From Camellia lanceoleosa (taxonomy: Eukaryota > Streptophyta > Magnoliopsida > Ericales > Theaceae), in NCBI GenBank assembly GCA_025200525.1, contig CM045762.1:76009217-76073216 (forward strand): 64,000 nt of DNA, given 5' to 3'. The notes beneath the pieces were generated by a model. That model made no database searches, was not told where the DNA came from, and saw nothing but the letters and a program-made list of their open reading frames with translations. Both the position numbers and the translations under genes were made by a program. Below are positions 47,801-57,218 of the stretch, piece by piece; the first letter of the stretch is position 1, and the number at the start of each line of letters is the position of its first letter.

Positions 47801-50800
47801 GATCTCACAGTAGCTTGTTTCTGCCAGAAAAAGAAAATTTTAACATAAATCCTTTTAGATTGTTAACTCATGCACAAAATTACTTGACGGAGAATGTCAC
47901 CACCTGAAGCTCCTCTGGACTAGTTTCCTCAAGGATTACACCAAGCAACCGACACGTTACCTACATAGGGGAAGCAATGGAAGGATTAAAATCACAAACT
48001 GAGTTAAATAGATAAGAAAATCTTAGATTCTCCTGAAAATTTTATTCTATAAGTTCCTAGATCTCTACCTAATTCAACCACCCAACTTCTCTATAATTCA
48101 ACCAAATTCATCCAGACATTGTACAGTATATATATATATATATTCAACAGTTACATCAACATTATTGTTGCAATTGTCGGCGCTGGAGGTGGTGGTGGCG
48201 TTTCGTTGTAGTTATTAATATTACTTTCCATTGATATTATTATTATCATCAGCAAAAATTGAAACCTACAGTAGGAGCAAGAAGTTATACCATGACACTG
48301 GCATTTTTTTTGTCTAAACTATGCACAAGGAGGTTGAAAATGCATTAAATTTAGTACTGGAAACCCATGACTAGAGAAAGAAAAATAGCTGAGTCAAGTC
48401 AATGCAAGGATGGTGATATGACAAATACATCAAACTTAAAGATCCAATATAAGGAGGGAAATTAAATTATAAAAAACTACAAGAATCTCGTAGTGAAGAA
48501 GTCACTGACCTAAAAAAATTAAACTAATGTCCACATAAGTCAAAGGGGGATCAAGTATATCGAAAAGGAAAGAGAAAATCAGACACTAAATTTTTATGGA
48601 GATTCAAAAGTAGGACCTGCCTCCCATGCTGTAATTCGTTCTCCGTGGATTGGTCGAAACATGAGAGTTACAAGTTCAAAATGAAAAATTTAATCCTTAA
48701 TAACATTTTGGCCAACAATTTGCCCAACAATCCCATTTCAGTATATCTAAAGTTCTCTTTAACTTGTAGATAGTCATTAATTAAATGAAAATATTGATCT
48801 GGATATTCACTTTCCTTCTGATCAGCCTAAACATGTGGTTATCTGCTAAATTGAGGTCACTCCCACATAAACCTTCATTTCGTAGTCACAATCGTCAAGA
48901 TTCAGGGATGTGTTTTGTACACTGCATAACTAGCATAATGGCATGAAAAAATCCTGTCTGGAACCAATAGACGGAGCAATTAAGGCTGCAATTCATAGCT
49001 TTCTCTGATTCTTCAAGAGTTGTGTTTGTTAGAGTTGGAACACCAAATGCAAGCCAGAGGAACAACTTGGTTGGAACTAGGTTTTACTCTAACAAAGGGA
49101 AGGAGAATCACTCAACTCATGTGCAGGAATATTTGAACTAGGAATGGCAACGGGGCGGGGCGGGACAGGGATCACCCTCCCCGTCCCGATCCCCGAAGGC
49201 ACAAAAGTTCCCGTCCCTGTCCCCGAATCCTGGCAGGGAACCCATCACCCTCCCCGCCCCCACCCCCGCCCCTTAACGGGGATCGGGGATCCTCGACCCC
49301 GAAAAATCCCTGTACAAAAACAGCATCCACAACAAACAACCACAACCCTAACAAATCAACAATCACAACATTACAACCAAAAAAAAATGGACAGATCTGA
49401 TACACACTCTCACACACACACATGTATACATATACAACAGATGAACCAAAAAAAAAAAAAATGGATACTGATACACACTCACGCACACACATACATGTAT
49501 AGATATACACAGATCTGTGTAGATCGCGCACGGATCCATGTCGATCGACTCAAATTTACGCCGAAACATGGCTGAAACCACGGTGCTACGGCGAGAGAGA
49601 AGCAAGAGAGGAGGTGCGACGGAGGACGGCAGAGGAAGTGTTGCGACGGAGGATGGCGGAGCGGCTGTTCTTGAGAATGGCAGAGGAAGTGGTGCGGTGG
49701 TACTACGACGGAGGACGGCGGAGCGGCGGTTCTTGAGTACGGTGACCTTGGCGAAGGTGGAGACGCACTGGATCTGGTCTGGATCGACATGGATTTGAGA
49801 GAGTTGACAAAGAGAGAAGAACGAGAGAGTGAGAGAGAGATGAGAGTCAATTGAGAGAGTTGAGAGAGTGACTTGAGATGAGAGTCAGAGAGAGATGTAT
49901 ATAAGAGAGAGAGATGTATATGAGTTGAGAGTTATATAAATATAATACAACTAAACAGATATATAAATATAATACAACATATATACGTGGGGATCCTTCG
50001 GGGAAATGTCGAGCCGAGGCCGGGTAGGGGCCGGGGCTAAGAAATATATCCCCGTCCCCGGCCTGAAAATTATCGGGGATGTATTTTTCAATACCAGCCC
50101 CGGCCCTATGGGGAATAATTTTTGGGGAAAAACCTATTTATCGGGACGGGGCGGTCCGGGTCCCCGTCGGGCCGGATTCATATTGCCATCCCTAATTTGA
50201 ACTCCAAAAAAAAAACTGCAGACATTTAGTTCCAAAATTTTTATTTGTAATCTGAATAGTAATTGATAGTTATCAGATTAAAAAATTAATTTTACTGCTT
50301 AAACAACTTAACACCACAAAACATGTCTGATTTTAGAGCATTACAATTACAGCAATAAACACCACTTGGAAGACCTGAACGATAAACCAAAAATGTCCAA
50401 CTCAATGTTGTCAGTGTCTTACGATTCACGATACATTTGCTATATAATAATGTACTAAGTGATATATACTATTTGGCATAAACTAAATAAGTGCACTTGT
50501 TTGGGTCACATCACGTCTCTACTTCTCTGCATATCTTTTTGTAAAAAGTCAAAAAGTATACTTATTTAGATCATTCCAAACAACTCGAATAATCTTATGG
50601 TTCTTCAACTCAATTTGATTCGAGGCTATAATAATGTACTAAGTGCTACATATTTTGTTATACATATTTTAACTCCACTATACATTTTATGCATTCAATA
50701 TTGATGTGTGCATATTTTTAATTCAAGGAAACTTACTTTGCAATTTTAAGGATTATGCACTGTTTAGTGTTTTTTTCTCACAAGATATTTGCTTTTTCTA

Positions 50801-53800
50801 TCAGTATATTTATTTTTCTACCTATTTTTTAAATTATTAAAGAAACTTATGATACACTATTTTAAAAAAAACGATACACGATTCGTATCCCAATTAAACA
50901 ACTATGGTCTAACTCATCAAATACTAGCATCTTTTTGAAACTAACCATTTACAATAGCCAAGTTCTATGATTCGAAGCTTGACTGGCAAAGGCAGGAGCA
51001 TGCTACAGATAATAAACTCAAATTTTCTAATTTCTTGAAAAGAAGAATTGATGGTGCAACCCTTGACTATTTGGAAGCCCATTATCAAATTTGGAAGCCT
51101 AGGATGGAGCTCGTGGGTCCAGAAGCGTTTTCGCTTTATAAATGAAATTGGAAATATTATTATTTAGTTGGGATTTAAATCAAGTATTAGAGAGATATTT
51201 TGATTTTGTTTCCAATAATGTTTGGAACTTGTTTCCTAAATTAATTAGGGTTTTGACTTATAAATATTGAGTCTTTGGTATTGTAAGAGTCAGTTTTTTA
51301 AGAACGAGATATTGAGTTGAGAAAGGCTATGAAAATTTTGTGAACTATATCGACCATAAATTTGCTACTTCTGCAAAATAAGAACATTACAAGCAACACC
51401 AAATATATGGTATGTGCACCAGAAAAAGTTGTAGTGTATAGACAAATTACCTTCCTTCCTTCACTCAACTTCTGCCTAACTATTTGTCCTAGAGTTGGCT
51501 GTAGGAGGAAAGAAAACACATTAGTCGTAAACCCATTAAGAATAAAGCAATGTAATTCAATTTCAAATATAGATAGCAAGTGATTTAATTACCTTTACGG
51601 GCTGAAAGAACTCATCAATAACATTTTGTGCTCTTGAATCTTCTGAAGGAGAGCAAACTCCAGAAGATGTCAAATTTGTATTTGAATGATTACTTACACC
51701 AGAACTACTAGATGTAGGTGCTTGTCGTTTAGGTTGTCTTCTTTGAGGTCCACCAGGTGATCTCAATAGCCTCCAAGTAAATAGTATTGCAATGGCAAGC
51801 CCTGCCACAGCCCCAACAGATCGAGAATCCTGCCAGTAATTCCAAAGGCATGAAAATCATCATACTATAACAAAAGCAATTCATCTAAAAGGTTAACACA
51901 TGTACACATACATAATTAGCTTTCCCAAAAACAAAAAAAAAACAAAATACCATAGGACCAAAGCTGAGACCTTATAGCGGAGAAAATCTATATAGCTCAA
52001 CTTACCCTAATTTTTAGATACTCCCATGGTTCTAAATCGCAGAATCGGAACCTCAAACGGTGGTATCATTTGCAGTGTATGATGTACCGAGTGATACGTA
52101 TTGGGAATTTGGTGTCGTGGTAGTGAAAATTTTAAAATCATTAGCAACTGCTGGATATGCACGTTTTTACCTTTGTAAGCTCAATTAAACACATTTAAAT
52201 CAATACTTTGATATGTAGAAGCATTAACTATGGATGAACTTCAATTGATTTGTGATGATTTTAACTTTTTTGATTTTACAAATTACAATTATATGCTTTA
52301 CCAAACAATTTGTTAAATTACAGATGCTATTTTAATTTTAATCCTAAAAAGGATTCACATCAAATAAATCTAATTACTTATTGTGGTATTGAACATTAAT
52401 CCCACATTGGAAAAACCCAACAAACCATGCATATTAGAGTATGTATAAAAACAGCTTCTGTGCCTTGTTCTTTAATTCCATTGCTGTCCCACGTTGAAGA
52501 CACACGGAGAGCATTACAAAGTGTAATGCTTAGAAACGCACCCAGCATTTGCACTCTTTGCAATGGCTTGAATGCTGGACGCTTGGCCCTTTAGCCACAG
52601 CCTTGTGCCACGTGCTTCTGAAAAGGAAGCAAAATGATGGCTAATAAAGGTGCATTGGAGTAAAATATTTGTAGTTCGAGGAACAGGTTTGAACCAGACT
52701 GGATTAGTGCTAACAGTGTTTAAAAGGCTCTAGGCGCACCGAGGCGATAAGGTCTCTTATAGCCTAAGCACGAGGCGAGGCGAGGCGCGCGCCTCTCCAA
52801 AGTAAGGCGCAAGTAGTAGAAGAAAAGCAAAATTACAAAATTGGCAAACTTTTCAACATAACAAATATATATAGAATTCCAAAAATTATAAAAGCAAGCT
52901 TCACAAGCATAACAAAGGATAAAAAATAAAGAGATAACCCAGCAAAGAAGCAAGAGAAGAAAAATAAGGAAAGAAAAAATTGAGACAGTCCCATGAAGAG
53001 AACCCATCGAAGAAGAGAAGAAAAATAAAGGAAGAAAAAACAGAGACAGAGAGATAACACAACCAAGAGAACCCATCAAAGAAGAAAAGAAGAGAAACAG
53101 AACCACCAAAGAAAAAGAGAACCACCAAAGAAGAAGAGAAGAATCTAAAGAAGAAGCCGAAGTCGTGTCGTCTTCTCACTTTCTGATCACTTTTTTTATC
53201 TTCTCCGATTAGAGTTTTTTTAATCACTTTATGCTCTCTTTTAACCACATTTGGTTATTTTATATTAGGTGGTGTTTGGGAAGCACCATCCCAAATTTTT
53301 TATCTCATAAAAACTACTAAAAGACAAAAGTTTTGCAAAATAAAAAAAAACACATCCAAACAAAATATCACATCCAACCCCATAATCATTTCACTTTTTC
53401 TCTCATAAACATCACATCCAACTACATAAAAACCTAACTATCTTCCCAAACACTAAAAATTTTTTATCTCATAAAAACCTACATCTACTAAAATCTACAT
53501 AAAAACTTACTTCCCAAACACCCACTTAAAGAGTTTTGATTCCCTATAATTATGCCCACAAAAAAAAAACACTTAATCAATAGTTGGAGTAGAAAAATAA
53601 GTAAAGCCCATGAAACTCCCGCCTCGCACCTCGAAAAAAAGCCCTCACTTCAACGCCTAAGCCGCGCCTTGCATATTGTGCCTCGCCTTGACCTGTTTGA
53701 AGTACAAGGTTGCGCCTCGCGCTTGGGCATGCGCCTAAGCGCGCCTTTTAAAACACTGAGTAATATCGGTGTTTTAACCGATTTGGCGCATTTTGTACCG

Positions 53801-56800
53801 TGAACTGCCAGTCGGTTCACTTGCAAAATAAATTCACACTGCTACATCAGTGTGTATCTGAATCGGAGAGCCAAAATTCCAGTACAAACCGGCTGGTTTT
53901 TAGAACTATGGACACTCCCTTTTTTTTTCTTTCTTTTTTTTTGGATAAATAACCAAACTTTATTAGAAAAGCATCAAGATGATGCAAAGAATAAAAATTA
54001 GAAGCCACAAAAGCTCAACATATTAACAGGTCAAATCCTCCACAAAATCTACAAATGCTAAAACATCAGGATCAACAGAACAGGTCAGCCAACTATGCAA
54101 AACCATGAGCAATCGGCGTTCCAACCAAGGAACCGAATGAGACACCCCCTGGAAGACACGCCTACTACGTTCCAACCAAACCAACCAGACAAGACAATGA
54201 GAAGCAAGCAACCACGCTTTCCGACGCCGCCTACCAACACGACCCCCCATCAAACTTTGCAAAACTGCCGTAACGGAAACCGGCTGCACCCAGGCCAAAC
54301 CAAAAGTTGCGACCACAAGCATCCATAGGCGATGAGTAACTAGACAATGAACTAGCAAATGGGCCACCGACTCTGCATCACCACAACACATGCAGCACCA
54401 ACTAATCAATATATGGCCACGGCGAATTAGATTATCCAATGTCAAGATACGCCCCAACATAGTTGTCCACACAAAAAAGACCACCTTGGATGGCGAACCT
54501 GACACCCAGACACATTTCCACGGAAAAACAACAGCCTCCGCATGAGCTAGCAATGCATAATACGAGGACACAGAAAACTTCCCCTTAGTCCCAGGACAAT
54601 TCCAAACCAAAGAATCCTACCCAGCCCTCCCAACACGCAACTCATAAAAAACCCAACAGCGCCATCCACTGATCTTGCTCCCAATCCTGAATAAATAGCA
54701 CGGCGCAAGTGCACATTCCAAACAATCAAATCCCTATGGCCACACTTTACATCACCCACCATAACCTCTCTGTCAACGGCAAGACCATAAATCAAAGGGA
54801 ATTGCACTTCCAATGGAACGTCACCATACCACCTATCCCACCAAAATCGAATTCTATCTCCCACCCCTACTTGGAGCACAACCCTCTTCCAAAACTCCTC
54901 CCACCCCAACCAAGTCCCTTTCCAAAGACCATGGCCATGCGATTGCCCCACCCTACCTAAACACAACCCTCCCTACCCCACACCAAACTTCAAGAACCAC
55001 CCTTCTCTGTAAAAAAAAAAATATAATAATAATTTCAATGTTTTTTTTTTGGCTTTATTCGTTTCCTCACATTACGAGATTGGTATCATCAAGACAAGAA
55101 TTGATGGCGAGAAACAAACAGTATGGCCTCGACAAGATCTTTATTCGACCTTATGGGGAGTATCTCGATAATATACAGGTCACATAGTTGCAAACCAACA
55201 TACCCAATTGTTGGCTGTTCTTTACAAAGACAGTACTGCATTTTTATTGTCAGTGGAGAAACCTCAGACTCTCATTGGCTAAAAACAAACAGAGACCTCT
55301 ATGTTCTCAAAAAATTAATATGAATCTCCATATACAAATTCACAACCAATCACAAAGCAACTATTGATAGCAAATATCGCATTCAACTAGGATAACAAAC
55401 CTCTTCTATTGCTTCTATAAAGACAGCATCATCACTTTCAATATCAAAATAATTAGTTCTTAAACGCTAAAGAACCAACTTGAGTGTATTCAAGTGGTTG
55501 TGCCTCTAGGTTTCTAGGGAAAGTCTGGGGTTTGAGTTTATGGAGAAATGTCAAACCTATGTTCCTAGAAAACACTAATACTTTAGTGAATTATGTATTG
55601 GTACGCACAATCCAAAACATGGTACATTTTCGTTCCAAAATAATAAATTTAATGATCCGAAGCGATCCCAAAAAAAATTTCCAATATATTTTCTTAAATA
55701 TGGTTAAGAGAAAAAAAAAATCAAATATATGAACTAAAATCTAAAGTGAATTAAGTTTTGACAAGACAAAAATATAAGAAATGGGTCATAATTTTCAAAA
55801 AAATGATTTGCTACATTAAAAAAATAATAATAATAAATTTATTAGATACCTAATAGTTAAAAGAAAACTACTCTACAAGTATCTTAGGTTGTGTTTGGTA
55901 GAACTTTCTAACTATGATTTGAGAGTATGACTTGTATTTTGAGTTTGTGAGTTTTGGAATTATGATTTGAGTGTGGAAAATTAGTTTGGTGAAAGAGTTT
56001 TGAAAAAAGTTTCGAATTGAGTAGGAAATTTTTGATGTGACATTGGATATTTGATACAAAAACTTACAACTCATAACCAAACATACAACTCAAAATTCTA
56101 TTAAAACACATAAAAAAAATTAAAAAATTCGAAAAATATTTTTTTCAAATATATAAAATTAACATATTAATTGCAAAAAAAAAAAAATTGCACTGTTCCG
56201 GTCAATCGGCCGGGCAACCGGTTAGGCCAAATTTCAAAAAAAAAAAAATTCAAAAATCGCGCTTTACAGAGAATTTTCTGCAGAGTTTTGTGTTTGTTGT
56301 GGAAAACTATTTCCAAAACTCTATCCAAACATGATGTTCCAATGTAGGGGTAGAATTTGAAAATCCTTCCAAACAGAGCCTTAAAATTCTTAAGTGCAGT
56401 AATATATATAAATCTACTCCTATCGTATCACATTGAGAGAGTATGTGGCGTAACACGTTCCTATTCTCGTTCCATGTACCGGAACGATCCATGTTATAGG
56501 TAACATAGTGTCAAACGCCCAATTGTGCTAACTTTACTTACTAACCCATCAGCATCAAACTACAATGTCTGAGATTAAATTCAAATACATAATGTCCAAG
56601 ATTAAATAGGATACTTATGAACTGTGAGGGTGAATATAATGTCTGAGAACTAATTCAAATATATACTCAGTTTAGCAGTTTTGGCCTAAAGGGTTTAGTA
56701 CCAACTCAAACTAGTCCATAAGTTGGATATATATATATAATCAATCGAGGTTTTTTTTATCATCAATAAAACAAAATAAAATAAACGAGATTAGACCCTA

Positions 56801-57218
56801 TGTTCCAGTAAAACCTAATATTTCGATAAATCAACAAAAGAGAGTAATTTGAAGCGCATGAAGTTTCGAATTTTAGAAGAAAACACCAATTTTTGATCAC
56901 CAAATCACCAAAACGAAAAGACATAATAAAGGCAATTCAAAGAACATGAGAGATATTCGATGCAATCATCAACAAAGTAACTAAAAAAGGAACGATTACG
57001 ACACTAAAAAGCCCTCTCAGATCCGTACACATACAACTGTATGCAGATATATATATATATATAAAGTTAAATGTATTATTTGAAAGAAAGAGAAAGAATA
57101 GAGAGAAACGAACGAGATTGTTGAGGGAGATGGAAAAGAGATTGGACATCTTGAGGCTGAGATAAGCCCCAAATCTCTTGATCAGCTGTACCAACTCTTT
57201 CTTTGAGTTATCACCCAT
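33661..57218 (-). CDS. PEX22: PEX22, peroxisome biogenesis protein 22 (8 coding exons)
   Basis: PEX22 is an integral peroxisomal membrane protein that anchors and activates the ubiquitin-conjugating enzyme PEX4, which recycles the import receptor PEX5. Coding exons on the minus strand: 57218-57114, 51829-51593, 51498-51451, 47960-47904, 47820-47719, 37590-37525, 34941-34840, 33765-33661. They predict 273 residues, close to the length I know for the Arabidopsis protein. All introns have GT-AG ends and lie between codons. Residues about 40-57 ([16 protein letters not shown]) form the single membrane span, followed by a basic, Ser-rich linker (RRQPKR). The conserved cytosolic domain includes [60 protein letters not shown] and the end ALEQFFGCV. 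The ATG at 57218 is chosen because the in-frame codon upstream (57230) is GTG. Introns 1, 3, 5, 6 and 7 carry transposons. The gene looks intact. Confidence 0.96.
33910..34257. mobile_element. MITE in PEX22 intron 7
   Basis: The left end ACTTTTGGGAACTTGG, TTTTAGTCACTTTTT is roughly complementary to the right end AAAAAGTCACTTTTTACC, ATCTTCTCAAAATAGCCC. The ends are imperfect and the target duplication was not defined. Confidence 0.5.
34840..34941 (-). CDS. PEX22: PEX22 coding exon 7
   Basis: 34 codons from [20 protein letters not shown] to YQLA. The acceptor is CTCCTGCAG and the donor GTAAAT. Confidence 0.95.
35196..35595. mobile_element. Tourist-like (PIF/Harbinger) MITE in PEX22 intron 6
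   Basis: The ends GGCTCCGTTTGTTT and AAACAAACGGAGCC are perfect inverted repeats, and the TIR extends imperfectly to about 35 bp. TAA duplications lie at 35193-35195 and 35596-35598. Confidence 0.8.
35814..35852. repeat. (AAT)n microsatellite
   Basis: About 12 AAT units in PEX22 intron 6. Confidence 0.95.
36040..37520. other. PEX22 intron 6, remaining DNA
   Basis: It holds a C-rich CCACCGCCACC stretch near 36330-36380. A short repeat (GCATATTAGTGGCTAC... versus its inverted form near 36595-36625, GTAACCACTAATAAGC) suggests a foldback element with ends near 36195 and 36650. No gene is seen. Confidence 0.35.
37525..37590 (-). CDS. PEX22: PEX22 coding exon 6
   Basis: 22 codons, [17 protein letters not shown] to LVKDK. 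The acceptor is GCATGCAG and the donor GTAATT. Confidence 0.95.
37952..38413. mobile_element. Non-autonomous hAT element in PEX22 intron 5
   Basis: The ends are CTAAGAAGCACAGACAC and CATGCTTCTTAG. A perfect 8-bp target duplication, TGTTCCAC, lies at 37944-37951 and 38414-38421. Sub-terminal CGTGTCCGTGTC motifs occur at both ends. No transposase is present. Confidence 0.85.
38841..40976 (+). repeat. 5' LTR of the gag-only element
   Basis: It runs from TGTAACGAG to GCGTTACA. A TATA-like TATTATATAAAATCC lies near 39329-39344, a plausible promoter. The palindrome AACCGCGCGGTT is at 40277-40288. Confidence 0.93.
39326..39345 (+). promoter_or_regulatory. Putative TATA box of the 5' LTR
   Basis: TATTATATAAAATC follows a C/T-rich stretch and is also present in the 3' LTR near 45204-45222. 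The role is inferred from position and sequence. Confidence 0.45.
40980..40991 (+). other. Primer binding site, initiator Met tRNA
   Basis: TAGTATCAGAGC lies 4 bp after the LTR and differs by one base from the canonical plant site TGGTATCAGAGC. Confidence 0.85.
41363..42499 (+). pseudogene. Gag of the gag-only element, with an early amber stop
   Basis: ATG at 41363 opens a frame ([18 protein letters not shown]) that meets TAG at 41492-41494 and continues open to TAG at 42497-42499. The Retrotrans_gag domain is clear: [54 protein letters not shown], then [20 protein letters not shown]. Two zinc knuckles follow. The first is [14 protein letters not shown] (42284-42325), a normal CCHC. The second is [14 protein letters not shown] (42410-42451), in which the His is Tyr. 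Gag forms the particle that packages the RNA. The amber at codon 44 means a full product needs readthrough or a downstream start. Apart from this the frame looks well kept. Confidence 0.88.
42500..42745 (+). pseudogene. Remnant of the protease start, same frame as gag
   Basis: The gag frame continues past two further TAG codons (42521, 42608) to [19 protein letters not shown], then [15 protein letters not shown]. This is the known lead-in to the aspartic protease of Tekay-type elements. The catalytic D-S/T-G that should follow VLI is absent (VLIYTIFLS), and no RT is found downstream. The pol deletion therefore begins inside the protease. Confidence 0.7.
43057..43645 (-). pseudogene. Antisense ORF (aORF) of the gag-only element, coiled-coil-like
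   Basis: The minus strand from ATG 43645 encodes a Ser/Pro-rich start ([20 protein letters not shown]). A frameshift then leads to a repeated APTL-type stretch ([19 protein letters not shown]) and a heptad-rich region: [54 protein letters not shown], stop, [17 protein letters not shown]. Three stops and one frameshift break it. Extra antisense ORFs between pol and the 3' LTR are known in plant Ty3/gypsy elements. The coiled-coil reading is from hydrophobic spacing. Function unknown. Confidence 0.6.
43880..43990. repeat. Two 61-bp tandem copies inside the gag-only element
   Basis: ACAAATCGAGGAGGTCT, then TTTTGTCG(A/G)CCAG and GCAAGGCCGC, is present twice with a period of 61 bp. Confidence 0.85.
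44116..44187 (+). promoter_or_regulatory. tRNA/SINE-like Pol III A and B boxes
   Basis: GGTTAAGTGG at 44116-44125 fits the A-box consensus exactly. GGTTCGAAACC at 44177-44187 fits the B box, inside a T-arm-like CAGGGGTTCGAAACCCC hairpin. The 51-bp gap suits a Ser/Leu tRNA or a SINE head. No matching acceptor stem was found, so it is not a functional tRNA. Confidence 0.45.
44243..44335. repeat. Imperfect 48-bp tandem repeat with TGACGTCA
   Basis: TGACGTC(A/C), then GGAATATTCC or AGAATATTCC, occurs twice. The first copy contains a palindromic bZIP-type site, TGACGTCA, at 44243-44250. Confidence 0.55.
44705..44718 (+). other. Polypurine tract of the gag-only element
   Basis: AAGGGGGAAGGT directly precedes the TG of the 3' LTR and serves as plus-strand primer. 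It follows TTCGAGGACGAAATTCCTT. Confidence 0.85.
44719..46858 (+). repeat. 3' LTR of the gag-only element
   Basis: It runs from TGTAACGAG to GCGTTACA and is collinear with the 5' LTR, with scattered substitutions and small indels. The palindrome AACCGCGCGGTT recurs at 46153-46164. Confidence 0.93.
46917..46981. repeat. Poly-T, poly-G and (GT)n tract
   Basis: A T-rich run, about 16 G and about 10 GT units follow one another directly in PEX22 intron 5. Confidence 0.9.
47221..47485. mobile_element. MITE in PEX22 intron 5
   Basis: The left end GGGGCCTGTTCAGTTGTGG and right end ACACAACCAACCAGACCCTC are imperfect inverted repeats. The target duplication is unclear. Confidence 0.5.
47719..47820 (-). 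CDS. PEX22: PEX22 coding exon 5
   Basis: 34 codons from [19 protein letters not shown] to ERVLDDESE. The acceptor is TTCTGGCAG and the donor GTGAGT. The next intron is 10.1 kb and contains the gag-only retrotransposon. Confidence 0.95.
47904..47960 (-). CDS. PEX22: PEX22 coding exon 4
   Basis: 19 codons, [19 protein letters not shown]. The acceptor is CCTATGTAG and the donor GTGGTG. Confidence 0.95.
47961..49130. other. PEX22 intron 3, right part
   Basis: AT-rich intron DNA with a (TA)n run at about 48130-48143. No gene, and no transposon ends recognised. Confidence 0.5.
49139..50194. mobile_element. Non-autonomous hAT element, GC-rich ends, in PEX22 intron 3
   Basis: The ends TAGGAATGGCAACGGGG and CATATTGCCATCCCTA fit the plant hAT terminus TAGGGATGGCAA. 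A perfect 8-bp duplication, ATTTGAAC, lies at 49131-49138 and 50195-50202. The terminal 150-200 bp are rich in CCCCG/CGGGG runs in inverted orientation. The middle holds ACACAC repeats, GGAGGACGGCGGAG repeats and GAGAGA repeats. No transposase. Open frames inside are low-complexity. Confidence 0.88.
50203..51450. other. PEX22 intron 3, left part
   Basis: AT-rich DNA. A MITE-like piece at about 50490-50590 (AAAAGTCAAAAAGTATACTT) is related to 33105-33290. The phrase AATAATGTACTAAGTG occurs at about 50446 and 50632. No gene. Confidence 0.45.
51451..51498 (-). CDS. PEX22: PEX22 coding exon 3
   Basis: 16 codons, [16 protein letters not shown]. The acceptor is CTCCTACAG and the donor GTAATT. Confidence 0.95.
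51593..51829 (-). CDS. PEX22: PEX22 coding exon 2 (membrane span)
   Basis: 79 codons from [12 protein letters not shown] to FFQPVK. The acceptor is TACTGGCAG and the donor GTAATT. It holds the membrane span and the Ser/Thr-rich linker. Confidence 0.96.
52714..53758. mobile_element. Nested TIR element with GGCGC-rich ends
   Basis: The ends CAGTGTTTAAAAGGC and GCCTTTTAAAACACTG are inverted repeats, continued by GGCGC-type motifs on both sides. Flanks AGTGCTAA and AGTAATAT agree only in part, so the target duplication is weak. The middle is GA-rich on the plus strand and gives spurious minus-strand Phe/Leu-rich ORFs. A MITE sits inside it. Confidence 0.6.
53268..53525. mobile_element. Tourist-like MITE, innermost of the nest
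   Basis: The ends GGTGGTGTTTGGGAAG and CTTCCCAAACACCCAC are inverted repeats. TTA duplications lie at 53265-53267 and 53526-53528. A relative is at 58563-58810. Confidence 0.7.
53919..55008 (-). mobile_element. 5'-truncated LINE (L1-type) with zf-RVT domain
   Basis: On the minus strand, 54966-54600 has [32 protein letters not shown] and a [15 protein letters not shown] stretch. 54610-54023 has [35 protein letters not shown] and [18 protein letters not shown], the zinc-binding C-terminus of plant L1 ORF2. A frameshift near 54600 separates them. The 3' end is a poly-A (T run at 53920-53941 on the plus strand). The endonuclease and RT are gone, the usual outcome of incomplete target-primed reverse transcription. 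It lies in PEX22 intron 1, same strand as the gene. It is a different subfamily from the LINE at 17732. Confidence 0.82.
55009..55883. other. PEX22 intron 1, middle part
   Basis: AT-rich DNA. One short open + frame ([20 protein letters not shown], 55105-55187) is of unknown origin. No gene is supported. Confidence 0.4.
55887..56380. mobile_element. Tourist-like MITE in PEX22 intron 1
   Basis: The ends GGTTGTGTTTGGTAG and CCTTCCAAACAGAGCC are imperfect inverted repeats. TTA occurs at 55884-55886 and 56381-56383. Confidence 0.5.
56384..57113. other. PEX22 intron 1, first part
   Basis: AT-rich intron DNA with (TA)n at about 56731-56740 and 57050-57062. No gene. Confidence 0.5.
57114..57218 (-). 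CDS. PEX22: PEX22 coding exon 1
   Basis: It encodes 35 residues from [20 protein letters not shown] to SLNNL. The donor is CTC followed by GTTCGT. The intron that follows is 5.3 kb long. Confidence 0.92.

Larger units (their letters stand above)
52025..53910. mobile_element. Outer hAT-like element in PEX22 intron 1
   Basis: The ends CATGGTTCTAAATCG and TTTTTAGAACTATG are inverted repeats. Flanks GATACTCC (52017-52024) and GACACTCC (53911-53918) form an 8-bp duplication with one change. It hosts a nested TIR element at 52714-53758. No transposase is seen. Confidence 0.7.

Noticed and set aside
49144..49850. ORFs on both strands in the hAT element of intron 3
   Set aside because: Composed of CCCCG, ACACAC and GGAGGACGG repeats. 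No transposase motif.
50440..50650. Direct repeats AATAATGTACTAAGTG as a target duplication
   Set aside because: The DNA between them lacks transposon ends at the repeat borders, and 16 bp fits no expected class.
52720..53248. Minus-strand Phe/Leu/Ser-rich ORFs of 77-129 residues
   Set aside because: They are translations of GA-rich DNA inside a TIR transposon and look like false membrane proteins.
53919..55008. Target duplication for the short LINE
   Set aside because: The flanks on the two sides (GGACACTCCC and TAAAAAAAAAAATATAAT) share no repeat; the left flank is already used as the hAT duplication.
56937..57113. Extension of the PEX22 first exon into the downstream open frame
   Set aside because: The frame after NNL ([13 protein letters not shown]) is intron sequence. 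A GT donor lies directly after NNL, and exon 2 begins with the expected DSRSVGA.
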